The notes: generated by a model not told the origin, from the sequence alone. Positions 7,568-16,374 are shown, numbered from the stretch's first letter. The stretch: 64,000 nt of DNA from Kytococcus schroeteri (GCF_042433515.1 NZ_JBHLVH010000004.1:1-64000), one strand, 5' to 3'. Numbers and translations: made by a program.

Positions 7568-8568
7568 TGCCCTCCCACACCCTCAGCCCCCGCCGGCGTG
7601 CCCTGCGCGCGGGCAGCATCGCCCTGACCGCCACCCTGACCCTCGCCGCGTGCGGGGGCACCGACGAGGGCGGCGGCTCGGCCGACGAGGGGAAGGTGCA
7701 GGTCGCCAGCGGGTTCTTCCCGCTCAGCGAGCTGGCCCGCGCCGTCGGCGGCGACCACGTGGAGGTCACCCAGGTGACCCCGGACGGCAGCGACCCCCAC
7801 CACCTCGAGATGACCCCGCAGGCCACCGGCCGGCTGCAGGAGGCCGACCTGGTGCTGCACCTGCGCACGATGCAGCCGGCGCTCGACGCCGCCGTGGAGG
7901 CCGTGGCCGCCGACCGCGCGTGGGACGCCGGCGAGGCCGTCGACCTCGAGGCCGGGCCCCGCACCGGGAAGGCCGAGGAGTCTGGCCACGAGGGGCACGA
8001 CCACGCGGCCGAGGCCGAGGCCGGCCACGACGGGCACGACCACGGTGGCGTGGACCCGCACTTCTGGCTCGACCCCGTCGCCTTCGGCGAGGCCGCCACC
8101 TCCCTGGGCGACGCGCTCGCCGAGCGCGACCCCGAACACGCCGAGGACTACCGCCGCAACGCCCAGGAGTACGTGCACCAGCTGGAGGAGCTCGACGACG
8201 ACCTGGCCCAGCAGCTCGGTCACTGCCGCAGCACCGACCTGGTGGTGGGCCACGAGGCCTACGCGTGGTTCGGCGCCCGCTACGGCTTCCACCAGCTGGG
8301 CGTGGCCGGCCTGTCCAACGAGGCCGAGGTCTCCCCCGCCCGTCTGGCCGAGCTCACCGACACCATCAAGAAGTCCGGGGTGAGCACCATCTACGCCGAG
8401 CCGCTGGCCCCTCGCGACAACGCCCGCACCCTGGCCGACGAGACCGGCACGACGGTGGAGGTCCTCGACCCCGCCGCGGGCCTCACGGACTCCTCGGCCG
8501 CCCGCGACTACCTGGGGATCATGCGCCACAACGGCGAGGTGCTGCACACCGGTCAGGGCTGCGAGTGA
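7567..8568 (+). CDS. znuA: zinc ABC transporter substrate-binding lipoprotein
   Basis: 333 residues. A lipoprotein signal (RRR, hydrophobic stretch, LAAC lipobox near residue 29) anchors it outside the membrane. It is a cluster A-I metal-binding protein with the GSDPHHLEMTP metal-ligand stretch near residue 78, a His/Asp-rich loop with HEGHDH and HDGHDHGG repeats around residues 138-160, then DPHFWLDP, the VVGHEAYAWF motif and a late Glu in IYAEPLAP. The His-rich loop is typical of zinc rather than manganese members. The ATG at 7567 is preferred; an in-frame ATG at 7558 lies inside the operator. First gene of a four-gene operon. Confidence 0.93.
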   Translation: MPSHTLSPRRRALRAGSIALTATLTLAACGGTDEGGGSADEGKVQVASGFFPLSELARAVGGDHVEVTQVTPDGSDPHHLEMTPQATGRLQEADLVLHLRTMQPALDAAVEAVAADRAWDAGEAVDLEAGPRTGKAEESGHEGHDHAAEAEAGHDGHDHGGVDPHFWLDPVAFGEAATSLGDALAERDPEHAEDYRRNAQEYVHQLEELDDDLAQQLGHCRSTDLVVGHEAYAWFGARYGFHQLGVAGLSNEAEVSPARLAELTDTIKKSGVSTIYAEPLAPRDNARTLADETGTTVEVLDPAAGLTDSSAARDYLGIMRHNGEVLHTGQGCE

Positions 8569-9251
8569 GCGACGCCCTCGTCCTGCAGGAGGTCGTCTAC
8601 GGCTACGACGGGCACCCTGCGGTGGGCCCGGTCTCGGCCACCGTCCCGGCCGGCCAGAGCGTGGCCATCACCGGGCCCAACGGCGCGGGCAAGTCGACCC
8701 TGGTGACCGGCCTGCTCGGCCTCACCGACCAGCTCTCCGGACGGGCCGAGCTGCTCGGCACCCCCCTGCGCCGCCTGCGCGACCGCACCCGCATCGGGTA
8801 CGTGCCCCAGCACCACTCCGTGACAGGGGCCCTGCACGCCACCGTGGGCGAGGTCATCCTGGCCGGGCGCGTGGCCGCCCTGCCGTGGTGGCGCCACCCC
8901 GGCCGCTCCGACCGTGAGCTGGCCCGCCGCGCCGCCGCCGACGTGGGGCTGGAGGACCGCCTCCACCACAATCTGGCCGACCTCTCCGGCGGGCAGCGGC
9001 GTCGCGCCCTGCTGGCCCGCGCCATCGTGTCGCGCCCCGCCCTGCTGGTGCTCGACGAGCCCACCGCGGGCGTGGACCTGGCCAACCAGGAGCTGCTGGC
9101 CGTGCTCCTGCGCCGCCTGGCCGACGACGGCTTGACCATGCTCGTGATCACCCACGAGCTCGACCCCATCGCCTCGGCGCTGGACCGCGTGCTCACCCTG
9201 ACCGGGGGCCGCCTCACCGACGACCGCATGCTGGAGGTGCACCGTGGCTGA
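8565..9251 (+). CDS. znuC: zinc ABC transporter ATP-binding protein
   Basis: 228 residues. Complete ABC ATPase: Walker A GPNGAGKS near residue 36, Q-loop in YVPQHH, signature LSGGQRRR, Walker B LLVLDEPTAGVD and the H-loop ITHEL. It powers import of zinc delivered by ZnuA through ZnuB. The GTG at 8565 overlaps the znuA stop (GTGA), and its own end overlaps znuB by 8 bases, so translation of the three is coupled. Confidence 0.93.
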   Translation: MSDALVLQEVVYGYDGHPAVGPVSATVPAGQSVAITGPNGAGKSTLVTGLLGLTDQLSGRAELLGTPLRRLRDRTRIGYVPQHHSVTGALHATVGEVILAGRVAALPWWRHPGRSDRELARRAAADVGLEDRLHHNLADLSGGQRRRALLARAIVSRPALLVLDEPTAGVDLANQELLAVLLRRLADDGLTMLVITHELDPIASALDRVLTLTGGRLTDDRMLEVHRG

Positions 9252-10239
9252 GATGCTGCAGTTCGATTTCATGCAGCGGGCCCTGCTGGCCGCGCTGCTC
9301 GTGGGGGCCGTGGCCCCGATGGTGGGCATCTTCGTGGTGCAGCGGGGGCTCAGCCTCATCGGCGACGCCTTGGGCCACGTGGCCCTGGCCGGCGTGGCCG
9401 TGGGCGTGGTGATGCAGGCGCAGCCGGTCTGGACCGCGCTGGCGGTGGCGGTGCTGGCGGCGGTGGTCATCGAGGCCCTGCGTGCCCGCGGCGGCACCGC
9501 CAGCGACGTCGCCCTGGCACTGATGTTCCACACCGGCATCGCGCTGGGCGTGGTGCTCATCAGCACCTCCCCGGGCACGGCCAACCTGGAGAACTACCTG
9601 TTCGGTGCCATCACCACCACCAGCTCGGCCGACCTGCGCCTGTTCGTGGTGCTCGGCGTGGTGGTCGCGGTGGCCACCACCCTGCTGCGCCCGCGCCTGT
9701 TCGCCGTGGCCCAGGACGAGGTGTACAGCCGCTCCCAGGGGCTCCCCGTGACGGCCCTGAACATGCTGCTCTCCGCGCTGGTGGCGGTCACCATCGTCAT
9801 GTCGATGCGGGTGGTGGGCCTGCTGCTCATCTCCGCGCTGATGATCGTGCCCATCGCGACCTCGCAGTTGCTCACCCGCAGCTTCGCCGCCGCGTGGTGG
9901 GTGGCCATGGTGCTGGGGGCGCTCTCCGGCGTCGGGGGCGTCGTGGTCAGCTACACCTACGACCTGCCCTCGGGCGGCACCATCGTGCTGCTGGCTGTGG
10001 CGGTGTACGCCCTGGCCGTGCTGGGCACCTGGGTGGCCCGCCGGGTCCGGGTCGGACGCCACCGCCGGGCCTCGCTCGCCGAGCACCACGCCCACGAGCA
10101 CCACCCCGACTGCGAGCACCCCGCAGTCCCCCACGGCGACCACCTCGACTACCTCCACGGGGACCACCTGCACCATCCCCACGAGGGTCACTACGATGAG
10201 CGGCCGCTGGACGCCTCGGCGCCGGCACCACGTCCATGA
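9244..10239 (+). CDS. znuB: zinc ABC transporter permease with a His-rich cytoplasmic tail
   Basis: 331 residues. ABC-3 family permease with about eight hydrophobic segments over residues 10-270, including the GDALGHVALAGVAVG stretch common to ZnuB/MntB permeases. GTG start, overlapping znuC. After the last membrane segment comes an extra tail of about 55 residues with some sixteen His and several Asp/Glu residues in clusters such as EHHAHEHHPD and DHLHHPHEGH. Most ZnuB proteins end soon after the membrane core, so this tail is unusual and could hold zinc on the inner face of the pore. Confidence 0.92.
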   Translation: MAEMLQFDFMQRALLAALLVGAVAPMVGIFVVQRGLSLIGDALGHVALAGVAVGVVMQAQPVWTALAVAVLAAVVIEALRARGGTASDVALALMFHTGIALGVVLISTSPGTANLENYLFGAITTTSSADLRLFVVLGVVVAVATTLLRPRLFAVAQDEVYSRSQGLPVTALNMLLSALVAVTIVMSMRVVGLLLISALMIVPIATSQLLTRSFAAAWWVAMVLGALSGVGGVVVSYTYDLPSGGTIVLLAVAVYALAVLGTWVARRVRVGRHRRASLAEHHAHEHHPDCEHPAVPHGDHLDYLHGDHLHHPHEGHYDERPLDASAPAPRP

Positions 10240-10264
10240 CCCCGTCCCTCTCGCAGGAGCACCG

Positions 10265-10657
10265 GTGACCACGAACCGTCCCCGCCGGACCCGTCAGCAG
10301 TCCGCCGTGCTCGAGGCCCTGGGCTCCCGCACGGACTTCGTGGCCGCCCAGGAGCTGCACGTGGCCATGGCCCGCGCCGGGCACAAGGTGGCGCTGGCCA
10401 CGGTCTACCGTGCCCTGCAGTCCTTCGACGAGGCCGGCGAGGTGGACACCCTCGTGACCGAGGGCGGCGAGACGCTCTACCGCGCCTGCCGCACCACCGC
10501 GCACCACCACCACCTGGTCTGCCGCGAGTGCGGCGACACCGTCGAGATCGACGGGCCGGCCGTGGAGCAGTGGTCCGAGCAGATCGCGGCCCAGCACGGG
10601 TTCTCCGAGGTGAGCCACACCGTGGAGCTCTACGGGCGCTGCTCCGCCTGCTCCTGA
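10265..10657 (+). CDS. zur: zinc uptake regulator, Fur family
   Basis: 130 residues. An N-terminal winged helix (RTRQQSAVLEAL through the ATVYRALQSF recognition helix) is followed by a dimerisation domain carrying the HHHHLVC stretch, CREC and a final CSAC, the two Cys pairs of the structural zinc site. Zur represses zinc uptake genes when zinc is plentiful. The GTG at 10265 follows AGGAG at 10255-10259 with proper spacing; the open frame upstream overlaps znuB and is not needed. As the last gene of the operon it regulates, it closes a feedback loop through the operator at 7532-7567. Confidence 0.92.
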   Translation: MTTNRPRRTRQQSAVLEALGSRTDFVAAQELHVAMARAGHKVALATVYRALQSFDEAGEVDTLVTEGGETLYRACRTTAHHHHLVCRECGDTVEIDGPAVEQWSEQIAAQHGFSEVSHTVELYGRCSACS

Positions 10658-11424
10658 GGCCGGTCCACCGCGCCGCCGAACCGGCGGTCGCGCCCGGCGT
10701 AGCGCTCCAGGGCCGCCCACAGGTGGCGGCGGTCGAAGTCCGGCCACAGCGTGTCCGGGAAGTCCATCTCGGCGTACGCGCTCTGCCAGAGCAGGAAGTT
10801 GCTCGTGCGCTGCTCGCCGGAGGAGCGCAGGAAGAGGTCCACGTCCGGCATCGAGGGCTCGTAGAGGTGGCGGGCGACGGTGGCCGCCGTGATGCCGCCG
10901 GGGCGCAGCCGACCGGCCTCGACCTCGCGGGCGATGGCGCGCACCCCGTCCACGATCTCTGCGCGCCCGCCGTAGTTGACGCAGAAGTACAGGGTGAGCC
11001 GGTCGTTGTGCCGGGTCATCTCCTCGGCGGCCTCGAGCTCCTTGATGACGCCGCGCCACAGCCGCGGCCGGCGGCCCACCCAGCGCATGCGCACGCCCCA
11101 GGCGTCCAGCTGGTCGCGGCGGCGGCGGATGACCTGGCGGTTGAAGCCCATGAGGAAGCGGACCTCCTCGGGCGAGCGGCGCCAGTTCTCCGTGGAGAAG
11201 GCGTACGCCGAGAGGTGCGGCACCCCGGCCTCCAGGGCGCCGGCCACCACGTCGAGCAGCGCCCCCTCCCCCGCCTCGTGGCCGGCGGTCCGCGGCAGGC
11301 CGCGCTCGTTGGCCCACCGGCCGTTGCCGTCCATGACCACGGCCACGTGCTGGGGCAGCTCGTCGGGGGCCAGCTGCGGCGGGCGGGCCCCGGAGGGGTG
11401 CGGGAAGGGCGGCTCGTGGGTCAT
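10630..11424 (-). CDS. uppS: isoprenyl diphosphate synthase (undecaprenyl/decaprenyl, cis type)
   Basis: 264 residues. cis-Prenyltransferase that builds the polyprenyl carrier for cell-wall synthesis. The catalytic motif MDGNGRWANERGLPR is near residue 31, with the FSTENWRR, FLRSSGEQRTSNFLLWQ and FPDTLWPDF motifs later on. The ATG at 11424 follows recO by one base, so the two are an operon. Its 3' end overlaps the 3' end of the convergent zur by 28 bases. Confidence 0.94.
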   Translation of the reverse strand: MTHEPPFPHPSGARPPQLAPDELPQHVAVVMDGNGRWANERGLPRTAGHEAGEGALLDVVAGALEAGVPHLSAYAFSTENWRRSPEEVRFLMGFNRQVIRRRRDQLDAWGVRMRWVGRRPRLWRGVIKELEAAEEMTRHNDRLTLYFCVNYGGRAEIVDGVRAIAREVEAGRLRPGGITAATVARHLYEPSMPDVDLFLRSSGEQRTSNFLLWQSAYAEMDFPDTLWPDFDRRHLWAALERYAGRDRRFGGAVDRPQEQAEQRP

Positions 11425-11425
11425 G

Positions 11426-12241
11426 TCACTGTCCCGTCGTCTCGGCGGATGGTGCGGCGTGCTCGGTCGGCTGCACGGGGCCCGGCCCGGTGAGCACGAG
11501 GTCGGGGTCCAGGTGGCGCACCGACCGCACCTGCCGATCGGTGTGCCACTGCAGGTGCGCGGTGACCAGCTCCTGCACCTCGCGGCGCCGGGAGGCGGCC
11601 CCCTCGGTCCCCAGGACCTCGCGCACGGTACTCCAGTGCGACTCCCCCAGGGCGTCCAGCAGGCGGATGCTGTCGGGGTGCGGCGCCCAGGCGCCGGCCC
11701 GCCGGCAGGAGGGGCAGACCACACCCCCCGCGGCAACGTGCACCCCGCGGTGGGGGCCGGGCGCACCGCAGGCGGCGCAGTCGCGCGTGGCCATGGGCCA
11801 GCCGGCCACCGCCATGGCACGCAGCAGGTAGGCGTCCATGAGCACGTCCGCCGGCCACTGCCCGGCCGCGAGGGCCGAGAGGGCCCCGGCGAGCAGCCGG
11901 AACTGCGGCGGGTTGGGCTCTCCCTCGTCCAGCAGGCTGTCGGCGGTCTCGCACATCACCTGGGCGCACACCCACCCCGCGTAGTCGCGGGAGATCGCCT
12001 CGCCGTAGGTGGCCATGGACTCGGCCTGGGTGATGGTGTCCAGGCTGCGCCCCTCGTAGCACTGGACGTCCACCACCATCGCGGGCTCGAGGCGGGCCCC
12101 GAAGCGCGACCGGGTGCGGCGCACCCCCTTGGCCACGGCACGCACCTTGCCGCGCTGGTGCCCCAGCATCGTGACGATGCGGTCGGCCTCCCCCAGCGGG
12201 TGGGTGCGCAGCACGATGGCGGCGTCGCGGTAGAGGGGCAT
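11426..12241 (-). CDS. recO: DNA repair protein RecO
   Basis: 271 residues. The N-terminal OB fold begins YRDAAIVLRTHPLGEADRIV. A helical domain follows with the zinc-type CAACG...CPSCRR pair near residues 165-190. RecO loads RecA onto SSB-coated DNA with RecR in the RecFOR pathway. The C-terminal 25 or so residues, rich in Pro and Thr, exceed the usual end of the family. A -10-like element lies 6 bases before the ATG. Confidence 0.93.
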   Translation of the reverse strand: MPLYRDAAIVLRTHPLGEADRIVTMLGHQRGKVRAVAKGVRRTRSRFGARLEPAMVVDVQCYEGRSLDTITQAESMATYGEAISRDYAGWVCAQVMCETADSLLDEGEPNPPQFRLLAGALSALAAGQWPADVLMDAYLLRAMAVAGWPMATRDCAACGAPGPHRGVHVAAGGVVCPSCRRAGAWAPHPDSIRLLDALGESHWSTVREVLGTEGAASRRREVQELVTAHLQWHTDRQVRSVRHLDPDLVLTGPGPVQPTEHAAPSAETTGQ

Positions 12242-12247
12242 CCCCCG

Positions 12248-12253
12248 ATTGTG
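12248..12253 (-). promoter_or_regulatory. -10-like element of recO
   Basis: CACAAT on the minus strand, 6 bases before the recO ATG at 12241. The first base departs from the TANNNT pattern. Confidence 0.3.
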
Positions 12254-12316
12254 CCGTGGCCCGGCGGTGGTGCAGGCACCGGGACCGGTCCGGGCCCGGC
12301 GGTGGGCTGGCGAGCG

Positions 12317-12757
12317 TCAGGCGGTGTCCCACCAGGTGGCCGCGGCGACAGCGGCCGCGACCAGTCCGCCCAGCACCACCTGGGCCACGCTGTGTCGCCC
12401 GCGCCGCACCCGCGCCCACGCGACGACGGGGACCAGCAACCCCAGCACCACACCGCAGAGGTGGGTGCCGGTGACCCACAGGGCCACCGCTCCGCCGGCC
12501 ACCACACCGGTGTGGAAGGAGACCTTGTGCACCACGGTGACCAGGGCCAGCACCAGCAGGGCGGCCAGCGTCGCCGCGAGCACACGGACCAGCGCGGCCG
12601 GGGCACCGGCCAGGTGCAGCAGGGCGAGCCCGACGGCCACACTCACCACCGCCGCAGCCAGGGGGACCAGGCGCTGCTCCCGCCGCACGATGTGCGCGTC
12701 GGCCACCCGCCCGGCTCGCCGCAGCAGGCGGACCACACCCAGGGGCACGAGCACCAC
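12317..12757 (-). CDS. short PAP2-like membrane protein
   Basis: 146 residues. Several hydrophobic segments contain HKVSFHTGVVAGG and WARVRRGRHSVAQVVLGG, reminiscent of actinobacterial PAP2-superfamily membrane proteins in which these parts stand for the second and third phosphatase motifs. Relatives are usually longer, with extra membrane segments before the VRREQR stretch. Here an in-frame stop at 12818-12820 and the divergent alkB gene leave no room. The protein therefore looks N-terminally shortened, and the canonical KX6RP motif is not visible. Catalytic activity is doubtful. Confidence 0.6.
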   Translation of the reverse strand: MVLVPLGVVRLLRRAGRVADAHIVRREQRLVPLAAAVVSVAVGLALLHLAGAPAALVRVLAATLAALLVLALVTVVHKVSFHTGVVAGGAVALWVTGTHLCGVVLGLLVPVVAWARVRRGRHSVAQVVLGGLVAAAVAAATWWDTA

Positions 12758-12827
12758 AGGTGGGTCGAGGGGCGGGGCACCTTCGCATGGTCGGGGATTG
12801 GCGACCTCGCGGCTGGCTCAGGTGTTC

Positions 12828-12833
12828 TATCCT
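12828..12833 (+). promoter_or_regulatory. -10-like element of the alkB-like gene
   Basis: TATCCT lies 6 bases before the ATG at 12840. No ribosome-binding site is visible, so a leaderless message is likely. Confidence 0.45.
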
Positions 12834-12839
12834 GGTGGC

Positions 12840-13490
12840 ATGTCTGTACGCACGCTTGCCGTGGCCCCCGGGCAGGGGTCGCTCCTCGACCAGGTGGACG
12901 ACCTGGGCCTGCGCCCCCTGGGCCGGGCCGTGACGCGCCGCGTCCTCGACCACGGGGCCTGGGTCGACGTGCGGCCCGGCTGGGTGACCGGTTCCCGGAC
13001 GCTGCTGGAACACCTGCTGGACGCCGTGCCGTGGCAGGCCGAGCGGCGCCGCATGTACGACCGCGTGGTGGACACCCCACGCCTGCTGCGCTTCTACGCC
13101 GAGCACGAGCCGCTCCCCCACCCGCTGCTCGTCGCGGCGCGTGAGGCCCTCGACGCCCACTACGCCGCGGAGCCGGCCGCGGAGCCGTTCGCGACCGCGG
13201 GCCTGTGCCTCTACCGCGACGAGCACGACTCCGTGGCCTGGCACGGCGACCGCATCGGCCGCGGGGCCACGCACGACACGATGGTGGCCATCGTCTCGGT
13301 GGGCGCGCCACGGCGGCTGCTCCTGCGCCCGCGCGGCGGCGGGGCCTCGCTCACCCTGCCCGTCGGCCACGGCGACCTCGTGGTCATGGGTGGCTCCTGC
13401 CAGCGCACCCGGGAGCACGCCGTGCCCAAGGAGCGGCACCCCACCGGGCCGCGCGTCAGCATCCAGCTCCGGCCGCGCGGGGTGCGCTGA
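12840..13490 (+). CDS. AlkB-like 2-oxoglutarate/Fe(II) dioxygenase
   Basis: 216 residues. The jelly-roll core shows the metal triad: His and Asp in AWHGDRIG near residue 135, and a distal His in REHAVPK near residue 195. The 2-oxoglutarate-binding Arg is in RVSIQLRP at the end. CLYRDEHDSVAWHGD resembles the conserved NxYxDGxDxxxxHxDxE region of AlkB, which reverses alkylation damage in DNA or RNA by oxidative demethylation. Start chosen at 12840, where the -10-like spacing fits. Confidence 0.85.
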   Translation: MSVRTLAVAPGQGSLLDQVDDLGLRPLGRAVTRRVLDHGAWVDVRPGWVTGSRTLLEHLLDAVPWQAERRRMYDRVVDTPRLLRFYAEHEPLPHPLLVAAREALDAHYAAEPAAEPFATAGLCLYRDEHDSVAWHGDRIGRGATHDTMVAIVSVGAPRRLLLRPRGGGASLTLPVGHGDLVVMGGSCQRTREHAVPKERHPTGPRVSIQLRPRGVR

Positions 13491-13496
13491 GCCGGC

Positions 13497-13535
13497 CCCG
13501 CCCCGAGAGGACGGTGGCCGGCCCGGCGGGGCGGG
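13497..13535. terminator. possible hairpin between alkB-like gene and era
   Basis: CCCGCCCC (13497-13504) can pair with GGGGCGGG (13528-13535) between the two convergent genes. The stem is short and the loop long, so this is tentative. Confidence 0.3.
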
Positions 13536-14468
13536 TCAGAAACCCAGGCGCTGCAGCTGCTTGGGGTCGCGCTGCCAGTCCTTGGCCACCTTCACGTGCA
13601 GGTCCAGGTGCACGCGCTGGCCGAGCAGCTGCTCGATCTGCTCGCGGGCCGTGGTGCCCACCTCGCGCAGCCGCGACCCACCGCGGCCGATGATGATCGC
13701 CTTCTGGCTGGGGCGCTCCACGAAGACGTTGACGCGCACGTCCATGAGCGGCTTGTCCACCGGGCGGTCCTCGCGCGGCAGCATCTCCTCCACCACCACG
13801 GCCAGGCTGTGCGGCAGCTCGTCGCGCACACCCTCCAGGGCCGCCTCGCGCACCAGCTCGGCCACCATGACGTCGGTGGGTTCGTCGGTGAGCACGTCGT
13901 CGGGGTACAGCGGCGGGGAGAGCGGCATCCGGTCGCCGATGAGCTCGCGCACCAGGTCGAGCTGCTCCCCGTTGACCGCCGAGCAGGGCACGATCTCGTC
14001 GAAGTCGCCCATCTGGTCGATGGCGATGAGGTGCTCGGCCAACTGGTCCCGGGAGACCAGGTCGGCCTTGGTGGCAATGGCGATCACCGGTGTCCGCCGG
14101 CCGCGGCGCACCTCGTCGAGCTCGGCCGCGATGAACTTGTCACCGGGCCCGGGTTTCTGGTCGGCGGGCATGCAGAAGCCGATGACGTCCACGTCCAGCA
14201 GCGTCTCGCGCACCACGTCGTTGAGCCGCTCGCCCAGCAGGGTGCGGGGCTTGTGGAGGCCGGGGGTGTCCACCACCACCAGCTGCCGCTTCGCGTCACT
14301 GAGGATGCCGCGCACCGTGTGCCGCGTGGTCTGCGGCTTGTTGGAGGTGATGGCCACCTTCTGCCCCACCAGGGCGTTGGTCAGCGTGGACTTGCCGGCG
14401 TTCGGTCGGCCGACGAAGCACACGAAGCCCGCCCGGTAGTCCTCGGGGAAGTCGGGCGTGATCGTCAT
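13536..14468 (-). CDS. era: GTPase Era
   Basis: 310 residues. Ribosome-associated GTPase that binds the 3' end of 16S rRNA during 30S assembly. G1 is GRPNAGKST near residue 21, followed by the switch region with TRHT, G3 VDTPGLHKP and ATKAD for G4. The C-terminal KH domain includes FVERPSQKAIIIGRGGSRLR. The length matches the family. It overlaps the upstream CBS-domain gene by 4 bases and lies in the phoH-ybeY-CBS-era block common to actinobacteria. Confidence 0.96.
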   Translation of the reverse strand: MTITPDFPEDYRAGFVCFVGRPNAGKSTLTNALVGQKVAITSNKPQTTRHTVRGILSDAKRQLVVVDTPGLHKPRTLLGERLNDVVRETLLDVDVIGFCMPADQKPGPGDKFIAAELDEVRRGRRTPVIAIATKADLVSRDQLAEHLIAIDQMGDFDEIVPCSAVNGEQLDLVRELIGDRMPLSPPLYPDDVLTDEPTDVMVAELVREAALEGVRDELPHSLAVVVEEMLPREDRPVDKPLMDVRVNVFVERPSQKAIIIGRGGSRLREVGTTAREQIEQLLGQRVHLDLHVKVAKDWQRDPKQLQRLGF

Positions 14469-15874
14469 GGGTGCTCCTTGGCAGGCGGGGTGTCGGGGTC
14501 CATCATGCCCGGGCCCGCGGGCTCCGGGTCGAGCTCCGCGCCGGCGGGGTGGGCACCGGAGCCGGGGTCACCGGGCAGGTCGTCCCGGGCCTCCTCGGCG
14601 TCGCTGGCGTGGCCGACCCACTCGGCGATGACGGTGGCCACGCGGTGCCGACGGCCCGAGAGGCGCTCGGCGGTGAGGCGGATGCCGGCCACGTCGCCGG
14701 TGGAGCCCACGATCGGCACGCGGTCGGTCAGCTTGGCCAGCAGCCCGCCGACGGTCTCCACGTCCTCGGTGACCTCCTCGGAGAAGGACACCTCGAAGAG
14801 CTCGGCGAGGTCGTCCACGTCCATCGAGGCCGCGACGCGCCAGGTGCCGTCCTCGAGCTGCGTGGACTCCACGCTCTCGCGGTCGTGCTCGTCGGTGATC
14901 TCCCCGACGATCTCCTCGAGGATGTCCTCGATCGACAGGATGCCGGCGGTGCCGCCGTACTCGTCGACGACCACCACCAGGTGCGTCTGGGAGACCTGCA
15001 TCTCGCGCAGCAGCGCGTCCACGCCCTTGCTGTCGGGCACGAAGGTCGCCTCGCGCATCACCTCGGCGGCGGTGACCTCCTCGCGGGCGGACGGGTCGGC
15101 GTTCACCCGCCGCACCACGTCCTTGAAGTGCACGATGCCGAGCACGTCGTCAGTGCCCCCCTCGCCCACCACGGGGATGCGACTGAAGCCCGACCGCAGC
15201 GCCAGGCTCATCACCTTGCGCAGCTGCTTGTGGCCCTCGATGACCACCATGTCCGTGCGGGGCACGAGCACGCGCCGCGCGGTGGTGTCACCGAGCTCGA
15301 AGATGGAGTGGATCATCTCCCGCTCCCCGGCCTCGATGACGGCGCTCTCGCCGGCCATGTCGACCATGTCGCGGAACTCGGCCTCGTTCTCGAAGGGGCC
15401 CTCGGCGAAGCCCTTGCCCGGGGTCACGGCGTTGCCCACCACGATCAGCGTCTTGGACAGCGGACCGAGCAGGTCGCGGGCGCGCGCCACGGCCGGGGCG
15501 GCGCGCAGGGCGATCGCCTCGGCGTTCTGACGCCCCAGCGTGCGCGGGGAGACCCCGAGCACCACGTAGGACACCACCGTCACCACCGCGATGGCCACGG
15601 GGAGCTCCCACCCGGTGGCCAACCAGCGGTCGATGGCCACGGTGAACAGCACCGCCACGGCGCACTCCCCCAGCACGCGCAGGAAGGTGACCACGGACAT
15701 GTGGGCAGCCGTGTCGTCCAGGATGCGGGCCAACGCGTCACCGCCGCGGCGGCCCTCCTGGGCCAGGGCCTCGGCGTGGCGCTTGCTCACGCGCTGCAGG
15801 GCCGTCTCGGCCATGGTCATGAGGTGGGTGAGGGCCACCAGCACCACGGCGGCCACCACCAACCACACGGTCAC
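14465..15874 (-). CDS. hemolysin C-like membrane protein (DUF21/CNNM, tandem CBS, CorC domain)
   Basis: 469 residues. Order: an N-terminal DUF21 membrane domain of three to four segments (about 1-180), two CBS domains that usually bind adenosine nucleotides (about 200-330), then a CorC/HlyC transporter-associated domain with the VVDEYGGTAGI motif at the end of the CBS pair. Relatives are linked to Mg/Co efflux; the hemolysin name is historical. The GTG at 15874 overlaps the ybeY stop. The last 40 or so residues are a disordered Pro/Asp/Gly tail. Confidence 0.88.
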   Translation of the reverse strand: MTVWLVVAAVVLVALTHLMTMAETALQRVSKRHAEALAQEGRRGGDALARILDDTAAHMSVVTFLRVLGECAVAVLFTVAIDRWLATGWELPVAIAVVTVVSYVVLGVSPRTLGRQNAEAIALRAAPAVARARDLLGPLSKTLIVVGNAVTPGKGFAEGPFENEAEFRDMVDMAGESAVIEAGEREMIHSIFELGDTTARRVLVPRTDMVVIEGHKQLRKVMSLALRSGFSRIPVVGEGGTDDVLGIVHFKDVVRRVNADPSAREEVTAAEVMREATFVPDSKGVDALLREMQVSQTHLVVVVDEYGGTAGILSIEDILEEIVGEITDEHDRESVESTQLEDGTWRVAASMDVDDLAELFEVSFSEEVTEDVETVGGLLAKLTDRVPIVGSTGDVAGIRLTAERLSGRRHRVATVIAEWVGHASDAEEARDDLPGDPGSGAHPAGAELDPEPAGPGMMDPDTPPAKEHP

Positions 15875-16370
15875 GAACGGTCCCCCGCACTGCCGGGGCG
15901 CGGGGCGGCGGTGGTGCTGCGGCCGGTGAGGGCCAGGTAGGAGGCGAGCAGCTCGGCCTGGAGGGCGAACATCTCGCGCTCCTCCTCGGGCTCGGCGTGG
16001 TCGTGGCCCAGCAGGTGCAGCACGCCGTGCACGGTGAGCATGAGCAGCTCGTCGCCCACGGGGTGGCCGAGCTTCTCCGCCTGCGCGGCGGCCACCTGGG
16101 GGCACAGGACGATGTCGCCGAGCACCCCAGGCTCGGACGGGCGCTCGGGTGTCCCGGGGCGCAACTCGTCCATGGGGAAGCTCATGACGTCGGTGGGGCC
16201 GGCGAGGTCCATCCACTGCTCGTGGAGCACCTCGATGGCGGCGGGCTCCACGAACCGGATGCACAACTCGGCGGCCGGGTGCACGTGCAGGGCGTCCATG
16301 GCGTGCTGGGCCGCGGCCTGCACGTCGGCGGGGTCGCAGCGGGGGTCGTCCTCGACGAGCACCTCGATGG

Positions 16371-16374
<4 letters not shown>
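15871..16374 (-). CDS. ybeY: endoribonuclease YbeY
   Basis: 167 residues. The zinc site HGVLHLLGHDHA (pattern HX3HX5H) is near residue 120, preceded by the conserved GPTDVMSFP. YbeY matures the 3' end of 16S rRNA and takes part in ribosome quality control. The ATG at 16374 begins the family-typical N-terminus; the frame upstream is a low-complexity extension inside phoH. It overlaps phoH by 4 bases. Confidence 0.94.

Noticed and set aside
5518..8568. A 1016-codon plus-strand open frame running through lysE copy 2 and antisense to glyS
   Set aside because: Only its last third is a real gene (znuA from 7567). The rest is antisense to glyS, with Arg/Ala/Gly/Val-rich sequence typical of shadow frames in GC-rich DNA.
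14465..15874. The CBS/DUF21 protein as a true hemolysin toxin
   Set aside because: The name is inherited; the domains (DUF21, CBS, CorC) are those of ion-transport-linked membrane proteins, and the gene sits in a housekeeping block.
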